Below, piece by piece: positions 27,564 to 36,512 of a stretch of DNA of 64,000 nt (its first letter is position 1; each line of letters begins with the position of its first letter). Origin of the DNA: Acidimicrobiales bacterium (GTDB lineage: Bacteria > Actinomycetota > Acidimicrobiia > Acidimicrobiales > Poriferisodalaceae); the NCBI GenBank assembly GCA_014239555.1, contig JAAZYR010000001.1, forward strand, positions 264,210 to 328,209. The letters are read 5' to 3'. A model generated the notes under the pieces. The model saw nothing but the letters and a program-made list of their open reading frames with translations, made no database searches and had not been told where the DNA came from. The position numbers were made by a program, and so were the translations under genes.

Positions 27564-28583
27564 TTAGTCGTCATAGGGAACATCTATGAAATCGTCTGCC
27601 TCGCCGACAGCGCTGCCAAAAGCCTCATCATCAAGTAATTCAATAAGACGTCGCGCTACCGGACCTACTTCTCCGGCGCCGACCGCCACTCCATCCCACG
27701 ATGTCACCGGGTACAGATGAGTATCTCCCCCGCAAAGAAACATCTCTGAGATCTTGTCGCCTCTAACTTCGGAAGCCAGCACCGGTGCCTGCGATACGGA
27801 AGAAATGAGTCCTTCCCGCGTGAGTTCTCCAGCAGCTAGGTCCATTACGCGCCTGACAGTGGTGCCAAGCAAAATTCCGTCAAATGGTGGAGTGCGAAGA
27901 ATGCGGTCATCGGTAACGAACGCGGTATTGAGGACACAAGATTCTGCGACGTACCCCTCGTCATCGACGAGGACTCCGAAGGTTCCGCCACGATCAACCG
28001 CTTCCATGTGGGTGAGCACATTGAGCAAGTAGTTGTTTGACTTAATTGTCGCCAGCAGGGGCGGTTTCATGGGCGTATCCAACACCGTGGCCTCTGAAAT
28101 GCCTGTGCGCATGGGGTCCAGGCCTACGGCACCAAGCGGGGCTGGGTCGAAAATTATGCAATAGAAACAGGCTTCAGGGCATTCTTTAGGACTTGGCGAA
28201 AAGCCGCCTGGTCCAACACTCATCCAATAACGAACGGCGCCATCTCGGATCCCTGCGGCACTCGCAGTATCAACGACCATTTCGATCAAGTCATCTTTGT
28301 TCCAGGGGTGGTCTATTCGCGCTAACTCAGCGCTGTGTAAGAGGCGGTCAATATGTATGCCTAATCGGTAAAGCCGGCCAGAACTAAGCGTGCAGGTGTC
28401 GAAAACTCCATGGCCTCGGTGCACTAAATGATCATCAAGTGGTACCTGCATTAAGGCGGGGTCAGTGATGACTCCACCGAGCCACGAACTAAACATCGCC
28501 CTATATCCGGGCGCGCCACGCTTGCTTCGCAATCGAGAGAGGATCTCTGATTCGTTAAGGACACGACGAGCGGAGCCAGTCAC
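27564..28583 (-). CDS. Class IV aminotransferase (D-amino acid/branched-chain type)
   Basis: A 339-residue fold-type IV PLP enzyme. The N-terminal DDHLVHRGHGVFDTCTL is the class IV entry, followed by an Arg-rich helix and the PLP lysine in ATIKSNNYLLNVL. The cofactor-phosphate motif is DEGYVAESCVLN. The family includes D-alanine aminotransferase, branched-chain aminotransferase and aminodeoxychorismate lyase. A residue pattern that would separate them is not clear by eye. Start is GTG 28583. The gene is longer than bacterial Dat (about 285) because of an N-terminal extension of about 30 residues. It lies upstream of the class I aminotransferase, probably in one transcript. Confidence 0.92.
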   Translation of the reverse strand: MTGSARRVLNESEILSRLRSKRGAPGYRAMFSSWLGGVITDPALMQVPLDDHLVHRGHGVFDTCTLSSGRLYRLGIHIDRLLHSAELARIDHPWNKDDLIEMVVDTASAAGIRDGAVRYWMSVGPGGFSPSPKECPEACFYCIIFDPAPLGAVGLDPMRTGISEATVLDTPMKPPLLATIKSNNYLLNVLTHMEAVDRGGTFGVLVDDEGYVAESCVLNTAFVTDDRILRTPPFDGILLGTTVRRVMDLAAGELTREGLISSVSQAPVLASEVRGDKISEMFLCGGDTHLYPVTSWDGVAVGAGEVGPVARRLIELLDDEAFGSAVGEADDFIDVPYDD

Positions 28584-28678
28584 GAACTTGAGACTACGGC
28601 TGATTGGGCTTGGAAGTAAGCAGCAGATGACCAGAGTGGGTTACCAATGGCTGCGTCAAGCAGAAACCAGAAGTGAGA

Positions 28679-30814
28679 TCAATTGGTGGAGAGACTGCGG
28701 AACCTACGAAGGCGAAGGCTGTTTGTCACGACGAGGAACGACGAGAGTGCCATTGCGATAGCAGCTTGTGTAGGAGCTAAAGAGCCAATGATGGCAAGGG
28801 GGAGTGCAACCGCGTTATAGGAAAAAGCCCACATGAGGTTGACCTTTATTACGCGCAAAGTCTTACGCGATAAAGCGATGCCGTCAGCCACAGCGCGGGG
28901 ATCGTTACTCATGATCGTCAGATCGGCGGTGTTTCTTGCGGCGTCCGTCCCTGACTGCATAGCGATACCGAGATCGGCGATGGCTAAAGCAGGGGTGTCG
29001 TTGATTCCATCGCCGACCATTGCCACGCATTGCCCGTTGGCCTGCATTGCCGCTATGTGATCCCGCTTCTCTTCGGGGAGCACCTCTGCGATGACGTTGT
29101 TGATGCGGATAACTTGTGCGACTTCCTCGGCAACTTCGCGGCTATCACCTGAAAGTAAAACCACCTCAAGTTCGAGATCGCGGAGCGAAGAAATTGCAGC
29201 GGCGCTCGTTGGACGAATCTCGTCTGCGACGGAAACCGCAGCTTCGGCTACGGGTCCGCGACCCAGGAAAATCTGGGTGCCTGAGACGTTGGGCTCTTTG
29301 AGACTGGCCGGAACCTCTTCGAATAGTGATCTCTTACCGACTCTCATTTCCACCCCGTTGACCGTGCCGGTGATTCCTTGGCCGGGGTGATTAAGGAAGT
29401 CGCTGACGGAAGCGGTTTCATTGGAAAACTGTGAGAATGCCCGGGCTATGGGGTGCTCGGACCTTGACTCGAGAGATCCCGCAAGCGACAGAAGAAACTC
29501 GCTGTCGGTGTTCAAAGCGGTCACTTTGACCACCGTGGGTTTTCCTCGGGTAAGGGTGCCTGTTTTGTCAAAAACTACTGTGTCAACGCTGCGAGCGGAT
29601 TCCAAGACGTGAGCTCCAGCGACGATTACTCCCAGCTGGGCGGCGCGACCAGTTCCCACAAGCACTGCCAGGGGAGTGGCCAAGCCAAGAGAACATGGAC
29701 AAGAGACGATCAACACGGCGATAGCGGCTGTTAGGGCGTCACTGAAATCGTGTCCAAGTATCAGGCGAACCGCCAATGTCCCGGCGGCAAGAACGACCAC
29801 GATGGGCACGAAAATTGATGCGAGGCGATCAGCGAGACGTTGGATGGGAGCCTGACCAGCTTGGGCGTCCTCCACTAGTCGCGCCACTCGAGCTATCTCG
29901 GTATCTTCGCCTACAGCGGTCGCCTTAACCACTAGAGATCCAGCACCGTTGAGAACACCGCCGGCAATGACCGCGCCCGGAGCTACTTCTACTGGGGAAG
30001 ACTCACCGCTCGTTTGAGATGCGTCTACCTCAGATATCCCTTCGACGACTCGACCATCGGTGGCAACGCGCTCTCCAGGGGCGACAATAAATTTCATTCC
30101 CACCTCCAGATCCTCGACAGGAAGCTCACTACCGTCGTCTAGATGTACTTTGCTTGGAGCAATATCTGCGAGAGCGCGTAATGAATCACCTGAAGTCCGC
30201 ATTGCTCTGGCTTCCCACCATTTGCCGAGCAACACGAACGCCACTATCGCCGTGGCTCCCTCAAAGTGAAGGGTGCGATCCGCACCAGAGACCAACACCA
30301 CAACTGACCATGACCAAGCTGCGAGCGTGCCGAGTGACACGAGGGTGTCCATAGCGAGGGAACGTTGCAAAATTTGAAGGCGAGTGGAGTGATGGAAGCT
30401 CCATCCAGCCCACCAAACGCTGACAGTTGAAAGCGCAGCGATAACCCAGTCGCTACCAGGGAACCCAAAAAACATGGTGGCCATAGCAACCAAAGCGATA
30501 GCTAACGCTGGGACTGTCCGCCGCGCAAGGGTCGCCTCCGTCATCGCTTGGATCTCAGCGCGGTTCCCATTTTCGACGGCTCGAAAGCCCAGACTTGCGA
30601 TTAGTTCACGCATCGCAGCCCGATCGGCCGTCTCGTTATGCCAGATGAGCGAGGTTGCAGTGGCGAAGTTCACCCGAGCGTCGAGCACACCGTCCACATC
30701 CGACAACGCAGTTTCAATCCGAGCGGCGCACGCTGTGCAGGTCATGCCTTCGATGATGAATTGAGTGCGTTCCTTGGCCGATGTCTGATTGACCGCAGAG
30801 TTGGCGACAGCCAT
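28679..30814 (-). CDS. copA: Copper-exporting P1B-type ATPase
   Basis: A 711-residue heavy-metal P-type ATPase. One N-terminal HMA domain has the metal pair Cys26 and Cys29 (GMTCTAC). The transmembrane metal site is CPC (VSCPCSLGLATPLA), the phosphorylated Asp lies in DKTGTLTRGK, the P1B-specific His-Pro is in SEHPIARAF and the hinge is GDGINDTPAL. CPC and the HMA domain support Cu(I) export; silver is also possible. The C-terminus ends soon after the last helix. A dyad at 30823-30836 just upstream may be an operator. No copper chaperone gene is adjacent. Confidence 0.93.
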   Translation of the reverse strand: MAVANSAVNQTSAKERTQFIIEGMTCTACAARIETALSDVDGVLDARVNFATATSLIWHNETADRAAMRELIASLGFRAVENGNRAEIQAMTEATLARRTVPALAIALVAMATMFFGFPGSDWVIAALSTVSVWWAGWSFHHSTRLQILQRSLAMDTLVSLGTLAAWSWSVVVLVSGADRTLHFEGATAIVAFVLLGKWWEARAMRTSGDSLRALADIAPSKVHLDDGSELPVEDLEVGMKFIVAPGERVATDGRVVEGISEVDASQTSGESSPVEVAPGAVIAGGVLNGAGSLVVKATAVGEDTEIARVARLVEDAQAGQAPIQRLADRLASIFVPIVVVLAAGTLAVRLILGHDFSDALTAAIAVLIVSCPCSLGLATPLAVLVGTGRAAQLGVIVAGAHVLESARSVDTVVFDKTGTLTRGKPTVVKVTALNTDSEFLLSLAGSLESRSEHPIARAFSQFSNETASVSDFLNHPGQGITGTVNGVEMRVGKRSLFEEVPASLKEPNVSGTQIFLGRGPVAEAAVSVADEIRPTSAAAISSLRDLELEVVLLSGDSREVAEEVAQVIRINNVIAEVLPEEKRDHIAAMQANGQCVAMVGDGINDTPALAIADLGIAMQSGTDAARNTADLTIMSNDPRAVADGIALSRKTLRVIKVNLMWAFSYNAVALPLAIIGSLAPTQAAIAMALSSFLVVTNSLRLRRFRSLSTN

Positions 30815-30822
30815 GACGCAAT

Positions 30823-30836
30823 GATACTGGTGTATC
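30823..30836. promoter_or_regulatory. Perfect 14-bp dyad between copA and rimO
   Basis: GATAC-TGGT-GTATC is a perfect inverted repeat with five-base arms, nine bases upstream of the copA start codon and 44 before rimO. The position suits an operator for a metal-responsive regulator of copA, but it does not match a known copper operator that I can name with confidence. Confidence 0.3.
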
Positions 30837-30879
30837 TGAGATCGCTGACTAGCGTTCGCGGCCGTACCCTGGGATCACG

Positions 30880-32163
30880 ATGTCGGAGCGTCAGCAACAT
30901 TTTCATCTTCACACGTTGGGGTGTCCCAAGAATCAGGTTGATTCTGACAAGATCGCGGGCACCCTCCTCGATGAGGGTCTGGTTTCAACCAACGACGTTG
31001 CATCTGCTGACCTTGTGGTCGTAAACACCTGCGCGTTCATCGAAGAGGCGAGAGAAGAGTCGATAAACGCAGTTCTCGCCTTAGAGCAAGAACGAATGCC
31101 TGGAGCCCGAATTGTGGTGACGGGTTGCATGGCTGAACGCTACGGCGAGGAATTGGCGGAGGCCCTACCTGAGGTTGACAGCGTTGCCGGATTCGGTGTT
31201 CCCGTTAATCTCACTCGTAAACCTCCAGGTCTGAGCGTCGTTGCAGAAGCCCCGGTCCCCAAATTCGACTTGCTTAACCTGCGACGCCCGGCATCCGATC
31301 TTCCGTGGGCTTACGTCAAGATTGCGGAAGGTTGCGACCGAAAATGTGGCTTCTGCGCCATACCCTCTTTCCGGGGACCACAAAACAGTCGCGAGGTTGA
31401 TTCGATACTGCGAGAAATTGACGAACTTGGGGCCCGCGAAATTGTGTTAGTTGCCCAGGACCTCGCAAGTTTCGGATCGGACCACGGTCATCGTGGCTCC
31501 ATCGTCTCGCTTGTAAATGCTGTGGCGAATCGAGTTGACCGAGTTCGACTGCTCTATCTCTATCCATCTGATCTGACCGATGAACTAGTGGAGGCTGTCT
31601 TATCTACGGGCGTGCCATATTTCGATCTGTCGTTGCAACACGTAGCTAAAACGCACCTGCGTAGGATGCGAAGGTGGGGGGACGGTGAAAGGTTCTTAAA
31701 CCGCATCGCTGAAATTCGCCGGGCCTCACCTGACGCGACATTTAGATCAAATTTCATCGTTGGGTATCCCGGAGAAACTGAAGATGACCAGGCTGAACTT
31801 CTGGCTTGGATGCATGAAGCTCAGCTGGACTGGTGTGGCCTGTTTACCTATTCCCGCGAAGATGGCACGTACGCGGCAGGGTTACCTAACGAGGTGCCTG
31901 CAGAGTTGATGTCTGAACGCCATATTGAACTGAGTGAGCTACAAGACACGATTACAGCTACCCGACGCGATCAACTCGTGGGGTCACGTATCGAAGTCCT
32001 GGTTGATGCGCCCGGTGTAGCTCGGTCCCACCGAGAAGCTCCGGAGATTGACGGCGTCGTTAAGGTTCCCCATGCCCTGCAAGTCGGTGGTATTTACGAA
32101 GTCCTTGTGACTCGATCCGACGGTCTCGACGTTGAGGCTGAATTAGGGGAAATCAACCAATGA
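30880..32163 (+). CDS. rimO: Ribosomal protein S12 methylthiotransferase RimO
   Basis: A 427-residue radical-SAM methylthiotransferase, RimO branch. An N-terminal UPF0004 domain (TLGCPKNQVDSD, NTCAFIEEAREES) holds the three auxiliary-cluster cysteines. The radical SAM site is CDRKCGFCAIPSFRG. A C-terminal TRAM domain follows at about 365-427. It methylthiolates an Asp of ribosomal protein S12. The sequence LGCPKN and the CxxxCxxC context distinguish it from MiaB at 40153. The stop overlaps the pgsA ATG (ATGA). It opens the plus-strand core row that leads to recA. Confidence 0.96.
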   Translation: MSERQQHFHLHTLGCPKNQVDSDKIAGTLLDEGLVSTNDVASADLVVVNTCAFIEEAREESINAVLALEQERMPGARIVVTGCMAERYGEELAEALPEVDSVAGFGVPVNLTRKPPGLSVVAEAPVPKFDLLNLRRPASDLPWAYVKIAEGCDRKCGFCAIPSFRGPQNSREVDSILREIDELGAREIVLVAQDLASFGSDHGHRGSIVSLVNAVANRVDRVRLLYLYPSDLTDELVEAVLSTGVPYFDLSLQHVAKTHLRRMRRWGDGERFLNRIAEIRRASPDATFRSNFIVGYPGETEDDQAELLAWMHEAQLDWCGLFTYSREDGTYAAGLPNEVPAELMSERHIELSELQDTITATRRDQLVGSRIEVLVDAPGVARSHREAPEIDGVVKVPHALQVGGIYEVLVTRSDGLDVEAELGEINQ

Positions 32164-32750
32164 AGGAATCCGGCGACGGCGACTTTCCGACCTATGGACC
32201 CACAGCGCTGGCAACTCCGGCGAACTTCGTAACGGTGACCCGCATTCTTGCTACCCCGGTTTTTGTGGTGCTAGTCGCAACACGTGACCCGGCGTGGGTC
32301 ACCTTTGTTGTCGGTTTCGTCATTGGTATGTCGGATTTCGTGGATGGCTGGTTGGCCCGTAGGCAAGGCGTCACGCGGTCGGGCGCATTTTTAGACCCTC
32401 TGGCCGACAAAGTTCTCGTTCTTGGAGGAATGTTCGCTCTGGTAGCTAACGGACAATTTCACTGGGCCCCAGTTGTCCTTATCGCCGCTCGAGAGCTAGC
32501 AATTAGTGCGTACCGATCACATGCAGGACGCAGAGGAATCAGCGTTCCAGCAACACGGGTCGCAAAGTGGAAAACGTTCGTTCAGCTCTGGGCGATCGGT
32601 TTCGCAGTGATCCCTCCAATCGCGCAATCTGCGCATTGGGTTGCGACCACCATGTTGTGGTTGGCTCTGGGACTCACCGTCCAGACCGGTATCACTTATC
32701 TGCTGGGGGCTAGGAAGCTGTCACGGGCCCAACAACGTGGAGATCTCTGA
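32160..32750 (+). CDS. pgsA: CDP-diacylglycerol-glycerol-3-phosphate 3-phosphatidyltransferase
   Basis: A 196-residue CDP-alcohol phosphatidyltransferase with the complete signature DGxxAR(x8)GxxxDxxxD, seen as DGWLARRQGVTRSGAFLDPLAD. About four to six membrane segments are visible. It makes phosphatidylglycerophosphate, the precursor of phosphatidylglycerol and cardiolipin. Its place between rimO and cinA is the usual actinobacterial order for pgsA, which supports this substrate over phosphatidylinositol synthase. It is translationally coupled to rimO and followed 49 bp later by cinA. Confidence 0.93.
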   Translation: MKESGDGDFPTYGPTALATPANFVTVTRILATPVFVVLVATRDPAWVTFVVGFVIGMSDFVDGWLARRQGVTRSGAFLDPLADKVLVLGGMFALVANGQFHWAPVVLIAARELAISAYRSHAGRRGISVPATRVAKWKTFVQLWAIGFAVIPPIAQSAHWVATTMLWLALGLTVQTGITYLLGARKLSRAQQRGDL

Positions 32751-32799
32751 AAGCGCTGAACCTCACACGGCTCGCGTTGAGGCGCAATAGGGTCATGGC

Positions 32800-34056
32800 A
32801 TGAAGTGCGAAGTTATTGCTGTTGGTACCGAGTTGTTGCTCGGACAAATTGTGGACACCAATTCCTCATGGATAGGAGAACAGCTGGCTCTGGCGGGTAT
32901 CGATAGTCACTACCAGACCAAAGTTGGTGACAACTGGGATCGGATCGAAAGCGCCGTCCGTCTGGGATTAGAACGCAGCGACGCGGTCGTCATGTGCGGT
33001 GGCCTTGGCCCAACGCAAGACGACATAACTAGAGACGTAATTGCTGGCTTGGTCGGATCTGAACTTGTGCTCGACGAAACGATTGCCGAACGCATTCGGA
33101 CGATGTTCAAAAGTCGCGGACGAGAGATGCCACAAAACAACCTGCGGCAGGCGATGGTCCCCGAAGGCGCGCTGCCCATTCCTCAGCAACCAGGCACTGC
33201 ACCGGGACTTGTCGTGCCCGTCCCGACAGAAGACGGCAATCAAAAAGTTATCTATGCCGTTCCCGGTGTTCCATACGAGATGAAAGAAATGATGCTGGGA
33301 ACGGTGATTCCCGATCTTCAACGACGTGCCGGAGTTACTTCAGTCATTGAGAGCAGAGTGTTACGAACTTGGGGGCAAAGCGAATCAGGATTAGCGGAAC
33401 TCCTTGGTCAACGAATCGACGAATTAGAAGCTTCTGGTAACCCAACCCTTGCTTTTTTGGCTAGCGGAGTTGAAGGAATCAAGGTTCGCATCACCGCGAA
33501 AGCACCGAACTCGCCTGACGCAACAGTGATGCTTGACGCTGAAGAGAAGAATCTGAGAGCGCTACTTGGCGACCTGGTATTCGCATTGGACGACGACAAT
33601 ATGGAATCCACAGTTCTGTGCTTACTGGCCGAGAGAGGGTTACGGCTAGGAGTAATTGAGACGACGACCGCAGGGTTCATGGCTCACCGTCTAGCGACAG
33701 CTCGAGCAGGGACCGAAGCTTTTTCAGGAGGTGTCGTCGCTCGAGGACCAGGCATCTTGTCGTATCTGTTGCGCGGAGATCCCACGGCTCTGCAACCCGA
33801 GGAAGCTGCCCTCCAGTTAGCTCGAGTGGCACGCGGAATTCTCGTCTCCGATGTAGGAATTGCGACCACTGCGATTGAAGATCCCTCCCGAGGCTCAGAA
33901 ACTCAGCCATTTGGTACGGCTTGGTTAGCTGTATCTATGGAGGGATTTGAAACGGTTGAGCAGGTGAGGCTTCCCGGTGATTTGGAACGAATCCGGCAGT
34001 TCAGTGTCATCTCCCTTCTCAACATTTTGAGGCTCCACCTTGAGGGACGGCGCTAG
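32800..34056 (+). CDS. cinA: CinA-like protein with degenerate NMN deamidase domain
   Basis: A 418-residue two-domain CinA protein. The N-terminal MoaB-like/COG1058 domain is well conserved (VGTELLLGQIVDTNSSW, GGLGPTQDDITRD, PGVPYEMKEMM), consistent with ADP-ribose or CoA pyrophosphatase activity. The C-terminal PncC-type domain is altered. The catalytic ESCTGG is ETTTAG (Glu287 to Gly292), and the following GGxVxY segment reads GGVVARG, so the Ser and Tyr of NMN amidohydrolases are missing. NMN deamidation is therefore doubtful. ATG 32800 lies 49 bp after pgsA; the gene is followed by thpR within 5 bp. Confidence 0.9.
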   Translation: MKCEVIAVGTELLLGQIVDTNSSWIGEQLALAGIDSHYQTKVGDNWDRIESAVRLGLERSDAVVMCGGLGPTQDDITRDVIAGLVGSELVLDETIAERIRTMFKSRGREMPQNNLRQAMVPEGALPIPQQPGTAPGLVVPVPTEDGNQKVIYAVPGVPYEMKEMMLGTVIPDLQRRAGVTSVIESRVLRTWGQSESGLAELLGQRIDELEASGNPTLAFLASGVEGIKVRITAKAPNSPDATVMLDAEEKNLRALLGDLVFALDDDNMESTVLCLLAERGLRLGVIETTTAGFMAHRLATARAGTEAFSGGVVARGPGILSYLLRGDPTALQPEEAALQLARVARGILVSDVGIATTAIEDPSRGSETQPFGTAWLAVSMEGFETVEQVRLPGDLERIRQFSVISLLNILRLHLEGRR

Positions 34057-34061
34057 TAGCA

Positions 34062-34565
34062 GTGGTGAGGGCCTTCATATCGGCGGCTATTCCAGCGCAG
34101 GTGGTCGTCGAGCTTCGAGGTTTAAATCGGTCGCAGCCAGAGGTCAGGTGGACCAATCCGGACCATTGGCATGTCACCGTTCAGTTTTTCGGACACTGCG
34201 ACATTGAAGTGGTCGAGAAAAACTTTTTGGAAATAAGGGCGAAGTCATCAACTGCGGTGCTCGGCCCACGGATTTCTCGGCTGGGTAAGAGCAACTTGGT
34301 GCTACCCATCGGTGGCCTAACGGGTCTAGCCCGCCAAGTACAGGAGTCGATGGAACCTCAAAAATCACCTAAGCATCAGCTCCCTTTCGTTGGTCACCTC
34401 ACACTGGGACGCATCAAGGACGCGAACAGAGCAAACTTAGAGGGAACACCCTTCTCGGGCTCTTTCGTAGTCACTGAGCTGCAATTAGTTCAGAGTGTCC
34501 TTGGTGGCGAAGGTCCTACCCACACCACGGTTAACCGGCTGCAGCTTCTACCCCAGTTCGAATAA
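34062..34565 (+). CDS. thpR: RNA 2',3'-cyclic phosphodiesterase
   Basis: A 167-residue 2H phosphoesterase of the ThpR/LigT family. Both HxTx motifs are present, as HVTV (HWHVTVQFFG) and HLTL (GHLTLGRI). They form the symmetric active site that opens 2',3'-cyclic phosphates to 2'-phosphates. The size is about 15 residues shorter than E. coli ThpR. GTG 34062 or the adjacent GTG 34065 is the start, five to eight bases after the cinA stop. The placement in the cinA-recA interval is common in actinobacteria. Confidence 0.92.
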   Translation: MVRAFISAAIPAQVVVELRGLNRSQPEVRWTNPDHWHVTVQFFGHCDIEVVEKNFLEIRAKSSTAVLGPRISRLGKSNLVLPIGGLTGLARQVQESMEPQKSPKHQLPFVGHLTLGRIKDANRANLEGTPFSGSFVVTELQLVQSVLGGEGPTHTTVNRLQLLPQFE

Positions 34566-34598
34566 GCAAATCGCCCGTACTTCTGAAAGGCTGTTTGC

Positions 34599-35501
34599 AT
34601 GCGCTTCAGCTTCTGGACAGGTAATGGGCAATCATGGGAAGACACTCTTGAAGGGTGCCGCTACGCCGAGGCCACTGGATGGGATGGCATCTGGTACGCC
34701 GACCATTTCATGCCCAACGAAGAGAACGTCGATCAACCAATACACGAGGCATGGTCCGTGCTGGCCGCTATAGCTGCCTCGGTTCCCCGAGTTCGCATCG
34801 GTCCCCTAGTGGCAGGTAACACCTATCGCAATCCGGCCTTAACCGCGAAGATTGCGACAACCATCGATCACATATCTGGTGGACGTGTCGTTCTTGGTAT
34901 CGGAGCGGGGTGGCAAGAGAACGAACACGAGAAATATGGGTTTGATTTCTCGACACTTAAAGGACGACTTGATCGGCTTGACGAGGCTGTCGAAGTCATT
35001 ACCTCGCTTCTTGCCAATGTTCGCACTGAGTATCAAGGAACGCATTACACGTTGACCGACGCCCCATTGGACCCGAAACCGATACAAGCCAAGGTGCCGC
35101 TCCTTATTGGAGGGGGCGGGCGTAAGCGAACGTTACGGACCGCCGCTATGCATGCCGATGAATGGAATTACTGGGGGATGCCGAGCGACATCGAAGAATT
35201 GTGTGGTGTGTTGGACGCCCATTGTGAGGACGTCGGACGAGACCCGAGCAGTATTCAACGGTCTGCCTGCGCCCTCATGTTTATTTCCGAAGACGAAGAG
35301 AAACTCTCTCGGTTTCGAGATCAAGACTTCGGGCGAGCAACCATTGTCGGCACACCGGCAGAGGTGATCGACATCGTGGGTCAATACCGCGAAGTCGGAC
35401 TTGATGAACTCATCGTTCCGGACTTCACGTTTGGGCCCTTGAAGCGAAAAAAAGAGTCGATGGATCTTTTCATCGAACAGGTAGCCCCAGAATTTAGATG
35501 A
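34599..35501 (+). CDS. LLM-class F420-dependent oxidoreductase
   Basis: A 300-residue luciferase-like monooxygenase-fold protein. MRFSFWTGNG, the WDGIWYADHF segment, IDHISGGRVVLGIGAGW and the C-terminal PAEVIDIVGQYREVGLDEL are typical of actinobacterial TIM-barrel enzymes that use coenzyme F420. The substrate is unknown. The start ATG is preceded by GAAAGG about nine bases upstream. It follows thpR by 33 bp and ends the plus-strand row before the convergent enoyl-CoA hydratase gene. FMN use instead of F420 is possible. Confidence 0.92.
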   Translation: MRFSFWTGNGQSWEDTLEGCRYAEATGWDGIWYADHFMPNEENVDQPIHEAWSVLAAIAASVPRVRIGPLVAGNTYRNPALTAKIATTIDHISGGRVVLGIGAGWQENEHEKYGFDFSTLKGRLDRLDEAVEVITSLLANVRTEYQGTHYTLTDAPLDPKPIQAKVPLLIGGGGRKRTLRTAAMHADEWNYWGMPSDIEELCGVLDAHCEDVGRDPSSIQRSACALMFISEDEEKLSRFRDQDFGRATIVGTPAEVIDIVGQYREVGLDELIVPDFTFGPLKRKKESMDLFIEQVAPEFR

Positions 35502-35512
35502 CCCTTCCCGGA

Positions 35513-35542
35513 TCAGATTCAAATGGCCTACTTCAAATCTGA
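35513..35542. terminator. Weak hairpin between convergent genes
   Basis: TCAGATT (35513-35519) pairs with AATCTGA (35536-35542) around a 16-base loop, in the gap between the convergent LLM oxidoreductase and enoyl-CoA hydratase genes. There is no T-tract. Its location suits a bidirectional terminator but stability is modest. Confidence 0.3.
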
Positions 35543-35562
35543 CACCGGACTAATTGCGTAAC

Positions 35563-36414
35563 TCAAGAAGCACCAATCTCTCCTGCCAACTGTCCCATTC
35601 GGGTCTCTCCGTCGCGGGTCTGTCCGCCAATCTCCAAAAAATTTCGCATGGCTGGCTCGGCTTCGTCAGTGCGTAAAAGTTTTTGGAACAAGTACTGCTC
35701 CTCTAACAAGCCATCTTCTAACGGCAGAGTGTCAGCGTTGTTCACTGCCTCTTTGGCTAAAGCCACCGCTTGTGGTGGGAAAGCGGCAATCCGGAAAGCA
35801 AGATCGGTGACGAAGGGCCGAAGCTCTTCAGGTGGCAAGGCTCGATTCAGATAGCCCCAATCTTCGGCGGTTTTCGCGTCAATGTCGACGCCTCCCAAGA
35901 TAATTTCCATGGCGCGACCTCGGCCGACTAGACGAGGTAACCGTTGAGTTCCGGTCCCACCGGGAAGGATTCCAAGGGGAACTTCCATTTGATTGACGAC
36001 GGTTTTTCCTATGGCCCCAAACCGCATGTCACATGACATAGAAAGCTCGCTGCCTCCGCCTCCCACGCGACCACCAATTTCCACAATCGTTGCTTTTGGC
36101 ATTTTCCTGTAGTTCTCACACATCAAATGGAACCCCCCAATCTCTGACGGCCGTTGCGCAGGACCATCGGTTGGGAAATCAAGAATCGCGGACACGTCGA
36201 AATGGGCAATAAAAAAGTCCGGGTCGTTACTGCGCAGAACGACAACTCGAACGGAGTCGTCTTCAGCCACCTGAGCTCCGAACTTAGCCAACTCGCGAAA
36301 TAATGATGGCGTCATCACGTTGATAGGTGGAGCATCGATTGTGGCGAAGGCCACCCCATCGATGCGCTCAATGTGAAGGAGTTCGAAAGCTTCATCAGCT
36401 AGGTGATTAGTCAT
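35563..36414 (-). CDS. Enoyl-CoA hydratase/isomerase family protein
   Basis: About 283 residues of the crotonase superfamily. The oxyanion-hole segment FFIAHFDVSAILDF and the second one GRVGGGGSELSMSCDMRFG are clear. The usual catalytic Glu positions are not obvious by eye, so the reaction (hydration, isomerisation or hydrolysis) is open. I place the start at ATG 36414. The longest frame begins at 36495, inside the LexA box of recA, and adds 27 non-conserved residues. The gene diverges from recA, so its own promoter lies near the SOS boxes and could be influenced by LexA. Confidence 0.9.
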   Translation of the reverse strand: MTNHLADEAFELLHIERIDGVAFATIDAPPINVMTPSLFRELAKFGAQVAEDDSVRVVVLRSNDPDFFIAHFDVSAILDFPTDGPAQRPSEIGGFHLMCENYRKMPKATIVEIGGRVGGGGSELSMSCDMRFGAIGKTVVNQMEVPLGILPGGTGTQRLPRLVGRGRAMEIILGGVDIDAKTAEDWGYLNRALPPEELRPFVTDLAFRIAAFPPQAVALAKEAVNNADTLPLEDGLLEEQYLFQKLLRTDEAEPAMRNFLEIGGQTRDGETRMGQLAGEIGAS

Positions 36415-36465
36415 TCTGAGAGTCTCGCGGTTTCTTAGGGTTTGTGCCCCGCCTACGTTCAAAAA

Positions 36466-36479
36466 AGAACATTTGTTCG
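36466..36479. promoter_or_regulatory. LexA (SOS) box 1 upstream of recA
   Basis: AGAACATTTGTTCG matches the Gram-positive/actinobacterial SOS consensus CGAAC-N4-GTTCG except for the first base. It lies 23 bp, about two helical turns, upstream of box 2 and ends five bases before the proposed -35 element. The ECH gene starting at 36414 faces the other way. Confidence 0.7.
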
Positions 36480-36483
36480 ATGC

Positions 36484-36512
36484 TTGCCCGAACAAGTGTT
36501 CGGGTGTACCGT
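36484..36512 (+). promoter_or_regulatory. Probable recA promoter
   Basis: TTGCCC (36484-36489), a 17-base spacer and TACCGT (36507-36512) give a sigma70-like promoter. The second LexA box occupies almost the whole spacer, the usual layout for a LexA-repressed promoter. Transcription from here would give a leader of about 120 bases before the recA GTG. Confidence 0.5.
36489..36502. promoter_or_regulatory. LexA (SOS) box 2 upstream of recA
   Basis: CGAACAAGTGTTCG is a full match to CGAAC-N4-GTTCG, with perfect five-base arms. LexA bound here would cover the -35/-10 spacer and block RNA polymerase until RecA-stimulated LexA self-cleavage. Confidence 0.85.

Noticed and set aside
36415..36495. 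Longer N-terminus of the enoyl-CoA hydratase
   Set aside because: It would run into the recA LexA box and adds residues without family similarity.
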